A DNA stretch of 64,000 bases from Paraburkholderia terricola (GCF_900142195.1 NZ_FRAB01000004.1:62001-126000), one strand, 5' to 3'; numbered from the stretch's first letter, positions 1 through 9,684 are shown. Program-made: numbers and translations. Notes: generated by a model not told the origin, from the sequence alone.

Positions 1-1688
1 TCTACGACCAGGCGTTGCCGAAGGGCATTTACACCGGCGCGTCGTTCGAGCGCTGGTATCGCGACGAGGTGAAAAAGAGCGGCCAGCCTGAAGAGAAGCT
101 GCGCCTGCTGTATCTGTCGCGCGACGATCTGATGCGGCATGAAGCCGCCGGCGTGACGACCGATCTGTTCCCGAAGCGCATGACGATGGCGGGCGTCGAG
201 ATGACGCTCACCTATCACTTCGAGCCGGGTTCGCCGCGCGACGGCGTGACGCTCGCGGTGCCGCTCTACGCGCTGAACCAGGTCGACGCACGGCGCTGCG
301 AGTGGCTCGTGCCGGGCATGCTGAAGGAGAAGACGCACCTGCTGCTGAAGTCCTTGCCGCAGAAGCTGCGCCGTCATTGCGTGCCGGTGCCGGAGTACGC
401 GGCGGGTTTCGTCGAACGGCACGGCGGGCCGCGCTTCGGCGCGGGCGGTTTGCTCGAATCGCTGATCGCGGATATTCGCGAGCAGACCCAGGTCGCGATG
501 AAACAGTCGGACTTCAAGCTGGAAACGCTGCCGCCGCATCTGTTCATGAACTTCAAGGTTATCGACGAACATGGGCGGCAGCTCGCGATGGGACGCAATC
601 TGTCGCAACTGCGCGCCGAACTCGGCGGGCAGGCGCAGCAGCATTTTCAGAAGATCGCGTCGAGCGCGGCCGGGGCGGCGTTGGCGGGGGCGGGCGGTGG
701 CGGTGTCGCGGGCGCTTCGCCGGTAGCCGCTTCCGCGGGCGCCGCCGGTTCGCCGGGCGGCGGCGCGCAGCGAGGCAAGGGCGCGGCGGTGAGCGGTCCC
801 CAAACCGCGCAGCCTGGCGGCGCGCAAGGCACCGCGCTCTACGAAAAACTGACGACGTGGAATTTCGGCAAGCTCCCCGAGTTGCTCGAGATTCGCCGTG
901 GCGGGCAGACCCTGTTCGGCTATCCCGCGCTGGTGGATCGCGGCGCGCACTGCGACGTCGAGGTGTTCGATTCGCCGGACGAAGCCGCGCGGATTCATCG
1001 CGCGGGTTTGCGGCGTCTGTTCGCGTTGCAGTTGAAGGAGCCGATCAAGTATCTGGAAAAGAATCTGCCGGGCTTGCGTGAGATGGCGATGCTGTTCATG
1101 CCGCGCGGCACCCAGGAGGAGTTGCGCGATCAGCTGATCGACACCGCGCTCGACCGCGCCTGTCTGCAAGAGCCGCTGCCTGACGACGACGTGAGTTTTC
1201 ACACGCGCCGCGACGAGGGCCGCAGCCGGCTCACCTTATTGGCGCAGGAAATTTCGCGGCTGGTGGGGCAGATCCTCGGTGAATATGCGGGCGTGACCAA
1301 GAAACTGGTGCAGGCAAAGTCGTTCACGGCCGCGCACGCCGACATGCTGAATCAGCTCGATGGACTGATCGGCAAGCGCTTCGTGGTCGATACGCCGTAT
1401 CCGCAGTTGGCGCATTTTCCGCGCTATCTGAAGGGGATCGCGCTGCGGGTCGACAAGCTGAAGGCCGATCCCGCGCGCGACGCCCGGCAGTTCGCCGAGT
1501 TTCAGCCGTTGTGGCAGAACTATCAGCGCGCGGTCGCGCAACGCGGCGGCGTGCTGGACCCGCGCTTGTCGGAGTTCCGCTGGCTGTTGGAGGAGCTGCG
1601 CGTTTCCCTGTTCGCGCAGGAGTTGCGCACGCCGATGCCGGTTTCGGTGAAGCGTCTGTACAAAGTGTGGGAGTCGATGCAGCGCTGA
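1..1688 (+). CDS. hrpA: ATP-dependent RNA helicase HrpA, C-terminal part (5' truncated by window)
   Basis: The reading frame is already open at base 3 and has no start here, so about 560 C-terminal residues are seen; the helicase core must lie upstream. The visible part matches the DUF3418-type C-terminal region of HrpA DEAH-box helicases (opening YDQALPKGIYTG, then SFERWYRDE). HrpA enzymes unwind RNA or rescue stalled ribosomes in the cytoplasm. Between about bases 660 and 830 the protein carries a Gly/Ala/Ser-rich stretch of some 55 residues that looks like a flexible linker splitting the domain. The gene ends in TGA and faces the adhesin gene convergently. Identification rests on family recall; the missing N-terminal motifs would settle it. 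Confidence 0.85.
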   Translation, partial: YDQALPKGIYTGASFERWYRDEVKKSGQPEEKLRLLYLSRDDLMRHEAAGVTTDLFPKRMTMAGVEMTLTYHFEPGSPRDGVTLAVPLYALNQVDARRCEWLVPGMLKEKTHLLLKSLPQKLRRHCVPVPEYAAGFVERHGGPRFGAGGLLESLIADIREQTQVAMKQSDFKLETLPPHLFMNFKVIDEHGRQLAMGRNLSQLRAELGGQAQQHFQKIASSAAGAALAGAGGGGVAGASPVAASAGAAGSPGGGAQRGKGAAVSGPQTAQPGGAQGTALYEKLTTWNFGKLPELLEIRRGGQTLFGYPALVDRGAHCDVEVFDSPDEAARIHRAGLRRLFALQLKEPIKYLEKNLPGLREMAMLFMPRGTQEELRDQLIDTALDRACLQEPLPDDDVSFHTRRDEGRSRLTLLAQEISRLVGQILGEYAGVTKKLVQAKSFTAAHADMLNQLDGLIGKRFVVDTPYPQLAHFPRYLKGIALRVDKLKADPARDARQFAEFQPLWQNYQRAVAQRGGVLDPRLSEFRWLLEELRVSLFAQELRTPMPVSVKRLYKVWESMQR

Positions 1689-1749
1689 TGGGGCGGCTCG
1701 CAGTCGCTCGATGCGGGCGGCTTGCGAGTATGCCGCCAGGCTTTGGCTT

Positions 1750-1792
1750 AAAAAACGCGCGATGGCGCTCCTTTTGAGAACGACATCGCGCG
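1750..1792 (-). terminator. Rho-independent terminator of the adhesin gene
   Basis: Perfect 9-bp inverted repeat CGCGCGATG (1756-1764) and CATCGCGCG (1784-1792) with a 19-nt loop. Read on the minus strand it is followed by six T, the expected layout for a terminator downstream of the minus-strand adhesin, about 95 nt after its stop. Confidence 0.7.
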
Positions 1793-1886
1793 AAGGGCGC
1801 GAGGCTTGTTGTTGCGCGCCTGGGACGACAACGCTTAAACCGTCGCGATGACCGGCTCGATGCGAGCCGGCCCCGCGAATTCAGGC

Positions 1887-4800
1887 TTACCAGTGCATGC
1901 CGGCGCCGATCGCCGCGCCGAACTGGCCGCGCGAGTCGGTCGTGCCTTGCACCTTGTAGACCCACTTGCCCGTTTCCGACAGTTGCGAGACGCCGAGGGC
2001 CAACGCCGACTGGCCGGCATACGTGCCGCCCGCCATCGCGACCATGCCGCGACCCGGCAAGACCGCCTGCGGCAAGCCGGCCATCGCCATGGCGGACGCC
2101 GTGCCGCCGTACGAATCACGGCGGGCGGAGCGGATCTGGTCGTCGGTATAGCGGTTCGCCTGGCTGAGCGCGCCGCCGACGCTCTGCTGCAACTGATTGA
2201 CGTTGACCGCGTCGGTGCCTTGCACGCCGGCCGCGACGTTGGCGATCTGACGCTCCTGCCCGGCCGCGCCGACCGATACCGTATTTGCCCGGTCCGCGAC
2301 CGAACCCTGGCCTAACGCGACTGAGTTCTCGGCGCTGGCGTTGGCGCCCGCGCCGACGGCAGTGGCGTTGGTGGCGCTGGCGTTGGCGGCCGCGCCCAAG
2401 GCGGTGGCGTTGGTCGCGCTCGCGACGGCGTTTGCGCCGATCGCGACCGCGTTCGCGGCGGTGGCCTGCGCGCTCGCGCCCGACGCCAGTGAATGCGCGC
2501 CCGACGACACGGCGCCTTCGGCATCGCGATCGCCTTCCGCGCTGAAGAACGGATTGGCCGCGTTGACCACGACGTTGTTGACGATGTCGCTGACAGCGCC
2601 GCTGATGGCCGTATTCAACTGGCTGACGTTGACCGCGTCGGTGGCGTCCACGCCGTTCGCGACGTTGTGGATGACGGTGCCGCCGGCCGACGCATCGCCG
2701 AGCGTGATGCTGCTGTTGTCGACGCTGCCGTCCTCGTTCGTGTCGTACATGACGGCGCCGTCGAGCTTCGCCGTGGTGGCGGCGCCCTGGTCGCTGACCG
2801 CTTTCAACTGGGCGACGTTGACCGCGTCGGTGTCGGCCGTGCCGGCCGCGACGTTGGCGATCTGGCGTTCGTTGCCGGCGGAACCGACGGAGACGGTGTT
2901 GGCGCGGTCGGCGACGGAGCCCTGGCCCAGTGCGACGGCGTTGACGGCGTTGGCGCTAGCCTGATTGCCGAATGCGGCGGCATTCTCTGCCGTAGCGCTC
3001 GCCTGGTAGCCGAACGCGGCTGTGTTGGTTGCCGCAGCGCTCGCCTGATAGCCGAATGCCGTCGAGCCTTCCTCCTGAGCCGTAGCGAGGCCGCCGACCG
3101 CCGTGCTGAAATCGCCGCTTGCCGCTGCGCCCGTGCCCGCGGCCACGCTGGCTTGACCCGACGCCAGCGCGCCGCTGCCCATGGCGACCGCCTGCTCGCC
3201 GCTAGCGGAGGCGTCGTCGGTGCCGTCATTGGCGCCATTCGCCTTGAAATAGCGCGACGCGTTCTCGCTCGCCGCCTGCAACTGGCTGACGTTGACCGCA
3301 TCGGTGGCATCCACGCCTGCCGCGACGTTGCGGATGACGGTGCCGCCGCTTGACGGATCGCCGAGCGTGATGCTTTTCCTGTTGATGCTGGTTCCGTCGG
3401 TGTCGTACATGACGGCGCCCTCGAGCTTCGCGGCGGTGGCGGCGCCTTCGTCGCTGACCGCTTTCAACTGGCTGACGTTGACCGCGTCGGTGTCGGCCGT
3501 GCCTGCCGCGACGTTGGCGATCTGGCGTTCGTTGCCGGCGCTGCCCACGGAGACCGTATTGACCCGGTCGGCGATGGAGCCCTGGCCGATGGCAACCGAA
3601 TTGTCGGCGCTGGCGCTCGCCATGTAGCCCAGTGCGACGCCGCCGGCGCCGGTAACGCTCGAATACGCGCCGAGCGCGGTCGCGCCGTTGCTGTCGGCGA
3701 AGGACGACGCGCCGATCGACGTGGAGCCCGCGGTATTGGCGACGGCGCTTGCGCCGAGCGCGGTCGAACCCACGCCGCCAGCAGTGGCGCTCATGCCGAC
3801 TGCGACCGCGTTCTCAGCCGTCGCAGCCGCGCTGACGCCTGCCGCGACCGCATTCGTGCCGTTCGCGACGGCGTCGTCAGAACCGGTGGCCGTGCCGTCT
3901 GCCTTGAAATAGTGCAGCGTGCCATTTTGCGCGACGGCCTCGACTTTGCCGTCGACCGCCTTCAACTGGCTGACGTTGACGGCATCGGTCCCCGCCGTGC
4001 CCGCCGCGACGTTCGTTAAGCGGCGCTCGTTCGCCGCCGAACCGATGGACACCTCGGCGATCGCCTTGGGGGCCTCGATGTCCGTCGCGCCGTTGCCGGT
4101 CGGTTGGTAACCGGGCAGAGCGGGGTCCGCCGTCGTGGTGGACCTGGCGCCCAATGCGACACTATCGATGGAGGTGGCCGTGGCCATGTAGCCGATCGCG
4201 ACGGCTGAGTTCGCGATGGCCGCGGCCGCGGCGCCAAAAGCGCTCGCATAGCCGCCACGCGCTAGCGCGCCCGCACCCAATGCCATTGAGCCCGCACTGC
4301 CGACGTCCACGCTGGCCTCATACCCGATCGCGACGGCAAAGTTGGATGCGGCGTTCGCCGATCTGCCGCCGGCGAACGCGGCGGAGCCCGTGGTATGCGC
4401 TCCAAAGCCGAGTGCCGTGGACATATCGCCCATTGCCTCCGACGTGGCGCCCACGGCGACGGAACCCTTGCCCGTCGCTCTGGCGTGCGTACCCGTTGCG
4501 ATTGAATTTTCTTGCACGGTAAGTGCCTGGAAGCCAGTCGCAATCGAGCCGCTGCCCCCGGCGATAGCCTCCGCGCCTATTGCAATCGTGGCGTCGTCGA
4601 GCGCTTGCGCAGTGAGACCTGCCGCCAGTGAGCGGGTGCCGTCTGCGCTCGCCCCGATACCTGCCGCCAGCGCGCCGGTTTTGGTCGCGCTCGCGTCCGT
4701 ATCGGTGGCCGGATCGTTCGGGCTGGCCGTGAAGTAGATCGTCGCATGCGCCGCCGATGCCGCGCCCGCCAACGCTGCCGCGACCAGCACCGCTTGCGCG

Positions 4801-4913
4801 ATGCGCTTCCTGCGCATGGCCGCGGTTCGCTTTTCGCCCGATATCGCAGGTTCCGGCGCCGCCAGCCGCGTGTGGGGTGCTTCACAGCAAACCAATGGGT
4901 TCTTCCTGTTCAT
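1887..4913 (-). CDS. YadA-like trimeric autotransporter adhesin
   Basis: A 1008-residue surface adhesin (type Vc secretion). Residues 33-55 form a basic then hydrophobic signal region ending in ASAAHA. Residues about 60-310 and later blocks are head repeats of the hexad-like type (AIGAEA, ALGQGS, AFGYQAS), which build a left-handed beta-roll trimer. Six neck motifs of the form DAVNVSQL lie near residues 314, 478, 540, 700, 762 and 903. The last 75 residues are the trimeric beta-barrel anchor, ending in MHW with a terminal aromatic residue. There is no extended signal peptide region of the usual MNKxYRVxW type. Start: ATG at 4913 with a GGAG about 10 nt upstream; ATG at residue 33 is an alternative without a clear ribosome site. 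The likely role is adhesion or biofilm; the target is unknown. Confidence 0.93.
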   Translation of the reverse strand: MNRKNPLVCCEAPHTRLAAPEPAISGEKRTAAMRRKRIAQAVLVAAALAGAASAAHATIYFTASPNDPATDTDASATKTGALAAGIGASADGTRSLAAGLTAQALDDATIAIGAEAIAGGSGSIATGFQALTVQENSIATGTHARATGKGSVAVGATSEAMGDMSTALGFGAHTTGSAAFAGGRSANAASNFAVAIGYEASVDVGSAGSMALGAGALARGGYASAFGAAAAAIANSAVAIGYMATATSIDSVALGARSTTTADPALPGYQPTGNGATDIEAPKAIAEVSIGSAANERRLTNVAAGTAGTDAVNVSQLKAVDGKVEAVAQNGTLHYFKADGTATGSDDAVANGTNAVAAGVSAAATAENAVAVGMSATAGGVGSTALGASAVANTAGSTSIGASSFADSNGATALGAYSSVTGAGGVALGYMASASADNSVAIGQGSIADRVNTVSVGSAGNERQIANVAAGTADTDAVNVSQLKAVSDEGAATAAKLEGAVMYDTDGTSINRKSITLGDPSSGGTVIRNVAAGVDATDAVNVSQLQAASENASRYFKANGANDGTDDASASGEQAVAMGSGALASGQASVAAGTGAAASGDFSTAVGGLATAQEEGSTAFGYQASAAATNTAAFGYQASATAENAAAFGNQASANAVNAVALGQGSVADRANTVSVGSAGNERQIANVAAGTADTDAVNVAQLKAVSDQGAATTAKLDGAVMYDTNEDGSVDNSSITLGDASAGGTVIHNVANGVDATDAVNVSQLNTAISGAVSDIVNNVVVNAANPFFSAEGDRDAEGAVSSGAHSLASGASAQATAANAVAIGANAVASATNATALGAAANASATNATAVGAGANASAENSVALGQGSVADRANTVSVGAAGQERQIANVAAGVQGTDAVNVNQLQQSVGGALSQANRYTDDQIRSARRDSYGGTASAMAMAGLPQAVLPGRGMVAMAGGTYAGQSALALGVSQLSETGKWVYKVQGTTDSRGQFGAAIGAGMHW
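2741..2880 (-). repeat. Long direct repeat inside the adhesin gene (partner at 3401-3540)
   Basis: Bases 2741-2880 and 3401-3540 align without gaps at an offset of exactly 660 bp with roughly eight mismatches in 140. Each copy encodes the neck block that contains GTADTDAVNV and the preceding ERQIANV. Such in-frame repeats can expand or contract by recombination, changing adhesin length by 220 residues without loss of frame. Confidence 0.8.
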
Positions 4914-5504
4914 CTTTTACGAGTCTCCGGGTATTGCTTGCGTGGACGGCGCATGGGCGCGTGTTAATGGAGAAGACTTCATCGCCTGAATAAATCGTGC
5001 AAAAAATAACCCGCGGACCTTGGCTTTCATGAGTCAGCGTCTTCGGCGTTTTTTGCGTGCACGAAACACCCGCGTCACGCTCATTCGTCCACAGGGATTG
5101 GCTGTGTGGGCGATGTAGCGGCGGGATTGTCCAATCTGGCGCTGCGCAAGCGATGTCAGGTAAATCTGAAATTGGCCCGGAAAAATCGCTTTATATTGAT
5201 GCCTCTTAACTTGAAAAATCTAAAATAGAGGAAATAAGGAATTGAAGAAATTATTCTTATAAATGGATTATTTTATTTGGATATTTCTTGAGTTGTATGA
5301 GCAAATCAAGACTCGACGTTTCAGCCGCGGATCCATTTTCCGCGCGTCGCAAGGAGCACGAACCCGCTGCGCCAGGCCGTTCGAGGCGCGATCATCGGAG
5401 TCAATCGCGCCCCTGTTTTTTCGCGCGCTGGATACCCGATCCACGTCAACCGCTGGCCGCGGCAAACGTTCTACAATGACAGCCGTTCTCCGAAGTGAGT
5501 TTTC
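4914..5504. other. Intergenic region between divergent adhesin and YVTN genes, with an AT-rich patch
   Basis: 591 bp without a gene I can support. The part from about 5155 to 5290 is conspicuously AT-rich for this genome and is made of short A and T runs. It should hold the promoters of both flanking, divergent genes. A TACAAT at 5472-5477 could be a -10 element for the plus-strand gene, but I see no good -35 partner. I see no RNA gene or repeat here. Confidence 0.5.
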
Positions 5505-6524
5505 ATGCGCAAATTTTTCCTTCCCGGCTTGACTGCCACGTTCGCCGCGGGCGCGGCGCTGGTTGCCGCCGCAGGCCTGTTTTCCCCGGCGGCTCACGCC
5601 AACAACGTGATCGTGCTCAATTCCGGCGAAGCCACGCTGAGCCTCATCGACGAGACCAGCCGCCAGGTCGTCGGCACGGTGCCCACCGGCAAGGAACCGC
5701 ATCACCTGATGGTCACGCCGGACAGTTCATCGCTGATCGTCGCCAATTCGGTATCGAACAATCTGATGTTCGTCGATCCGAAGTCGGGCCAGGTGCAGCG
5801 CTGGGTCGAAAACATCGAGGATCCTTATCAGATCGGTTTTTCGCCCGACCGCAAATGGCTCGTCACCACCGGGCTGCGTCTGGACAGGCTCGACATCTAT
5901 CACTACGACAACCAGAACAAACAGATGACGCTGGCGTCGCGCCTGCCGCTCGCGGTCATGCCGAGCCACATGGCGTTCACCAACGACAGCAAGACCGTGT
6001 TCGTCACGCTGCAGGTCTCGGGCGAACTGGCCGCGATCGATCTGGCCACGCAAACCGTCAAATGGAAGATGAAGGTCGGCAAGGTGCCGGCCGGGCTATG
6101 GATGACGCCGGGCGAGAAGTACCTGCTGATCGGCATGACCGGCGCGGATTACGTCGCGGTGGTGGACTGGCGCAACCAGAAGATCGTCAAGACCATCCAG
6201 ACGGGCAAGGGCGCGCACAACTTCCGGTCGCTGGCCGACGGCAAGCACGTCGCGGTGTCGAACCGGGTTGCGAGCACGATCAGCATTCTCGACGAGGACA
6301 CGCTCACGAACGTCGGCGACATTGGCGGTTTGCTGCCTGGACCGGACGACATGGAGCTTTCCGCCGACAAACGCTATCTGTGGGTGACGTTCCGCTTCGC
6401 GAAGCACGTCGGCGTGATCGACCTGACCACGCGCAAGCTGGTCCAGACGATTGCCGTCGGCCGTTCGCCGCACGGCATCTATTTCTTCAATCGCGCGCCG
6501 GTCACGGCGCCGAACGGCGCCTGA
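5505..6524 (+). CDS. YVTN-family seven-bladed beta-propeller protein, exported
   Basis: 339 residues. Residues 1-32 are a Sec signal peptide (basic MRKF, hydrophobic core, cleavage after AAHA). The rest is a chain of about 40-residue blades with the YVTN/YncE style (NNVIVLNSGEATLSLID, VIVANSVSNNLMFVD, VAVSNRVASTISILDED). Such proteins sit in the periplasm or are secreted; partners are usually unknown, and related proteins accompany cytochrome or surface systems. No heme motif or catalytic residue is visible. The start has GAAGTGAG upstream. The gene lies 33 bp before the hydroxylase gene and may be co-transcribed with it. Confidence 0.85.
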   Translation: MRKFFLPGLTATFAAGAALVAAAGLFSPAAHANNVIVLNSGEATLSLIDETSRQVVGTVPTGKEPHHLMVTPDSSSLIVANSVSNNLMFVDPKSGQVQRWVENIEDPYQIGFSPDRKWLVTTGLRLDRLDIYHYDNQNKQMTLASRLPLAVMPSHMAFTNDSKTVFVTLQVSGELAAIDLATQTVKWKMKVGKVPAGLWMTPGEKYLLIGMTGADYVAVVDWRNQKIVKTIQTGKGAHNFRSLADGKHVAVSNRVASTISILDEDTLTNVGDIGGLLPGPDDMELSADKRYLWVTFRFAKHVGVIDLTTRKLVQTIAVGRSPHGIYFFNRAPVTAPNGA

Positions 6525-6557
6525 ACAGCCGCTAGAATGAAGTAACCGGCCAGCACC

Positions 6558-7556
6558 ATGTTCCATCTCATCTTCTCTTCGCTCGACAGCTTCGTCTCCG
6601 CCGCGCAGACGCTGCTGTACGTCGACGTGGTGCAGCCGCTGCTGTTCCGCTTCGATCTGATGGATTACGACGAAGACACTTACGACAGCCTGTACTGGCT
6701 GATCGTGGGCGTGTTCGAGGTGCTGGCCATGTACGCGGTGCTGCGGCCGCTCGAGGCGCTGCGGCCGGTGGAGCAGTGGCAAAACCGCAAGGCGGTGCGC
6801 GTCGACGTGATCTATACGTGGATCGCCAAGCTCGGCATTCTCAACCTGTTCTTTTTCTTCGCGCTGCAGCCGCTTTTCGACAACGTGCAGGCCTGGTTGC
6901 GGCTGCACAACATCGCGAATATCGAATTCGACAATCTGTGGCCCGGCGTCACCACGCAGCCGCTCGTCACGTTCGTCATGTACCTGCTCGCGCTCGACTT
7001 CGCGGGTTACTGGTATCACCGCTGGCAGCACCGGGTCGGCGTGTGGTGGGAACTGCACGCGGTGCATCACAGCCAGCAGCAGATGTCGCTGTGGGCCGAC
7101 GACCGCAATCATCTGCTCGACGATCTGCTGCAGGCGTCGTTCTTTGCGATGATCGCGCTGGTGATCGGCGTGCCGCCGTCGCAATTCGTCGTGCTGGTCG
7201 CCATCACGAATCTCGCGCAGAGCGTGCAGCACGCGAATATCCGCCTGTATTTCGGCTGGCTCGGCGAGCGCCTGCTGGTGAGTCCGACTTTCCATCGCCG
7301 TCACCATGCGATGGGTTATGGCCATGAAGGGCTGAAATACGGTTGCAACTTCGGGGTGCTGTTCCCCTGGTGGGACATGCTGTTTCGCAGCGCCTCGTGG
7401 AGCCGCGACATGGAGCCGACCGGCATCGCCGATCAACTCGACGGCCGCCGCTATGGCGACGGATTCTGGGCGCAGCACTGGCTCGCGTTCGTGCGAATCG
7501 CCAGGCGTCTTTCGTCGAAACGCGGCACCGAAGGCGGTGACGCCGCCGCCGTTTGA
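6558..7556 (+). CDS. Sterol desaturase/fatty acid hydroxylase family membrane protein
   Basis: 332 residues, with several hydrophobic segments (about residues 45-65, 90-110, 135-155, 190-215). It shows the di-iron histidine clusters of the FA_hydroxylase superfamily: HRWQHR after a WY, then HAVHHS, then HRRHHAMGYGHEG. These enzymes use a non-heme di-iron centre in the membrane to hydroxylate or desaturate lipids such as sterols, carotenoids or fatty acids. The substrate cannot be read from the sequence; hopanoid or ornithine-lipid modification would be possible in this group. Start is ATG soon after the upstream gene. Confidence 0.88.
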   Translation: MFHLIFSSLDSFVSAAQTLLYVDVVQPLLFRFDLMDYDEDTYDSLYWLIVGVFEVLAMYAVLRPLEALRPVEQWQNRKAVRVDVIYTWIAKLGILNLFFFFALQPLFDNVQAWLRLHNIANIEFDNLWPGVTTQPLVTFVMYLLALDFAGYWYHRWQHRVGVWWELHAVHHSQQQMSLWADDRNHLLDDLLQASFFAMIALVIGVPPSQFVVLVAITNLAQSVQHANIRLYFGWLGERLLVSPTFHRRHHAMGYGHEGLKYGCNFGVLFPWWDMLFRSASWSRDMEPTGIADQLDGRRYGDGFWAQHWLAFVRIARRLSSKRGTEGGDAAAV

Positions 7557-7770
7557 GCCCCACGCGATTCGAGCCCGATTCGAGCCCGATCTTCGCCCGA
7601 TTCCCGCCTGATTACTCCTGCGTCACTCCTTCATCACCCGCCGCCGGTTTCCCCGGCGGCGCATCACGTGGTTTATCCTGTCCACGTTTGCGCGCGCTGC
7701 AACGCTGTTCTGACCGGCTCGTCGCGCGCTTCCTTTTATCCCATCGTTTCGTTTACCGGCACTGGCACGC

Positions 7771-8604
7771 ATGAATGATCTGTTGCGCTCGTTCGGACGC
7801 GCGCTTACAAGCGCGCTCCACCCGCGCATGCTCTGGCTGACCTTCATGCCGTTTTTCGCGGCCACGGTCGGCTGGGGCGTGATCCTGTGGTTTTCCTGGC
7901 AGACGCTGATCGGCGCGACCCGCACCTGGCTCGCGAGCTGGTCGTTCACGGCCACGCTCTATCAACTGTTCGACTGGCTCGGCTTTGCGTCGCTGCATGC
8001 GGCGATCGCGCCGTTCATCGTGATCGCGATGGCGATTCCGCTGATCGTCGTCACCGTGCTGCTGCTGATCGCCACGCTGTCGATGCCGGCGGTCATCCGT
8101 TTCCTGTCGACGCGGCAATTCACCGGCCTCGAAATGCGCCGCGGCGGAACGTGGTACGGTAGCCTCGGCCATGCGTTGTGGACCACCCTGGTCTGTCTGG
8201 TGCTGCTGATCGTCACGTTGCCGCTCTGGCTGGTGCCGCCGTTCTTCGCGCTGATTCCGCCGCTGCTGTGGGGCTGGCTGACCTATCGCGTGATGACTTA
8301 CGACGCGCTTGCGCTGCACGCCACGCGCGACGAGCGTCGCGCACTGGTGCGGCGCTTCCGCCTGCCGCTGCTGCTGATCGGCATCGCCAGCGGTCTGATG
8401 GGCTCGCTGCCCACGCTGCTGTGGGTGTCGTCGGTATGGCTGATCGTGCTGTTCCCGGTAATCACCGCGGTGACGATCTGGATCTACGCGTTCATCCTCG
8501 TGTTCTCGGCGTTGTGGTTCGGCTACTACTGTCTGCGCGCGCTGCAACGCATGCGCGCGGAAGAGCACGGCGGCGCGCGGCAGACGGCGCCGGTTCCTTA
8601 TTGA
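7771..8604 (+). CDS. EI24/CysZ-like integral membrane protein
   Basis: 277 residues with at least four strongly hydrophobic segments (about residues 25-50, 75-110, 140-175, 205-245). The overall pattern fits the EI24 (formerly DUF540) family, which includes the sulfate transporter CysZ. Residue-level evidence for sulfate transport is lacking, so the role stays open. The 214-bp gap before it holds a GC-rich hairpin (7638-7662) without a T run and no gene. It is followed after 30 bp by the CinA-type gene, so the two may share a transcript. Confidence 0.75.
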   Translation: MNDLLRSFGRALTSALHPRMLWLTFMPFFAATVGWGVILWFSWQTLIGATRTWLASWSFTATLYQLFDWLGFASLHAAIAPFIVIAMAIPLIVVTVLLLIATLSMPAVIRFLSTRQFTGLEMRRGGTWYGSLGHALWTTLVCLVLLIVTLPLWLVPPFFALIPPLLWGWLTYRVMTYDALALHATRDERRALVRRFRLPLLLIGIASGLMGSLPTLLWVSSVWLIVLFPVITAVTIWIYAFILVFSALWFGYYCLRALQRMRAEEHGGARQTAPVPY

Positions 8605-8634
8605 TGAATTACTGACTAAGCGAAAGAGGCGGCA

Positions 8635-9465
8635 ATGGCATTTGGCGTCATCATCATCGGCGATGAAATCCTGTCGGGCAGGCGCGTCGACAAGCATCTG
8701 CCGAAGGTCATCGAATTGCTGGGCGCGCGCGGACTGTCGCTCGGCTGGGCGGAATATATCGGCGACGATCCCGAGCGCATCACGGCGACGCTGCGGCGCA
8801 CGTTCGCGTCGGGCGACGTCGTGTTCTCCACGGGCGGCATCGGCGCCACCCCGGACGATCACACTCGCCAGTGCGCGGCGGCCGCGCTCGGCGTGCCGCT
8901 TCAATTGCATCCGGAAGCGGCGCGGCTGATCCAGGAGCGCATCCGCGATATGTATCCGGCGACCGCGGCAACGCCGCTCGATCTGGAAACGCCGGAAAAC
9001 CTGCATCGCCTGAACATGGGCACCTATCCGCAGGGCGCTTCGATCATTCCGAACGGCTACAACAAGATTCCGGGTTTTTCGATCGGCCAGCATCACTTCG
9101 TGCCGGGTTTCCCGGTGATGGCGTGGCCGATGATCGAGTGGGTGCTGGATACGCAGTACGCGCATTTGCATCACGCCATGCCGCACGCGGAAAAATCACT
9201 GCTGGTGTTCGAGTTGCCGGAATCGCGTGTGACGCCGTTGATGGAGAAGATCGAACGGGATTTTCCGGGCGTGCGGGTGTTCAGCCTGCCGAGCGTGGGC
9301 GACGCCGAACGCGGCGGCGTGTATGCGCGGCATCACATCGATCTGGGTGTGAAGGGCGAGCCGGAAGCCGTCGCGGCGGCGTTCGTCAAACTGCGCGAAG
9401 GGGTGCATCTGCTGGGCGGCGACATCGTCGAATTGGACGCGGCCGCGGCCAAACCGCGCGATTGA
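8635..9465 (+). CDS. CinA-type molybdopterin-binding domain protein (competence/damage-inducible protein A)
   Basis: 276 residues. The N-terminal 170 residues match the MoCF_biosynth/CinA fold: GVIIIGDEILSGR at the start, then STGGIGATPDDHT, the family's binding loop. The C-terminal nicotinamide-nucleotide amidase domain of full-length CinA is absent; the rest is a short extension, as is common in proteobacteria. CinA-type proteins process ADP-ribose or NMN or are linked to competence; the exact reaction of this short form is not established by the sequence. The start at 8635 lies after AAAGAGG. Confidence 0.85.
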   Translation: MAFGVIIIGDEILSGRRVDKHLPKVIELLGARGLSLGWAEYIGDDPERITATLRRTFASGDVVFSTGGIGATPDDHTRQCAAAALGVPLQLHPEAARLIQERIRDMYPATAATPLDLETPENLHRLNMGTYPQGASIIPNGYNKIPGFSIGQHHFVPGFPVMAWPMIEWVLDTQYAHLHHAMPHAEKSLLVFELPESRVTPLMEKIERDFPGVRVFSLPSVGDAERGGVYARHHIDLGVKGEPEAVAAAFVKLREGVHLLGGDIVELDAAAAKPRD

Positions 9466-9684
9466 TTCGCGGGCTACGCGAGCGAGTTTTTTTCGGCGCT
9501 CGTGAGGCCGTGCGGGCACTCTCTCGCCGGCTGTGCTTCATTGTGTAGTCGCCGCATCATCGGCCTGTCACACTCAGCGCCGACGATGCGTTTCAGGCAG
9601 GCGTGCGCGCATGCCAATGGCAACCGGCAACCGGCAACGGTCGGCCAACGGGTCAGCCAACCGCGCCAACCGCGCCGTCCGCGA

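Noticed and set aside
2341..2964. Plus-strand frames within the adhesin gene
   Set aside because: They mirror the Ala/Thr/Val repeats of the adhesin; no start signals.
7638..7662. GC hairpin after the sterol-desaturase-like gene as a terminator
   Set aside because: Stem is good, but no T tract follows; a rho-dependent end or none is equally possible.
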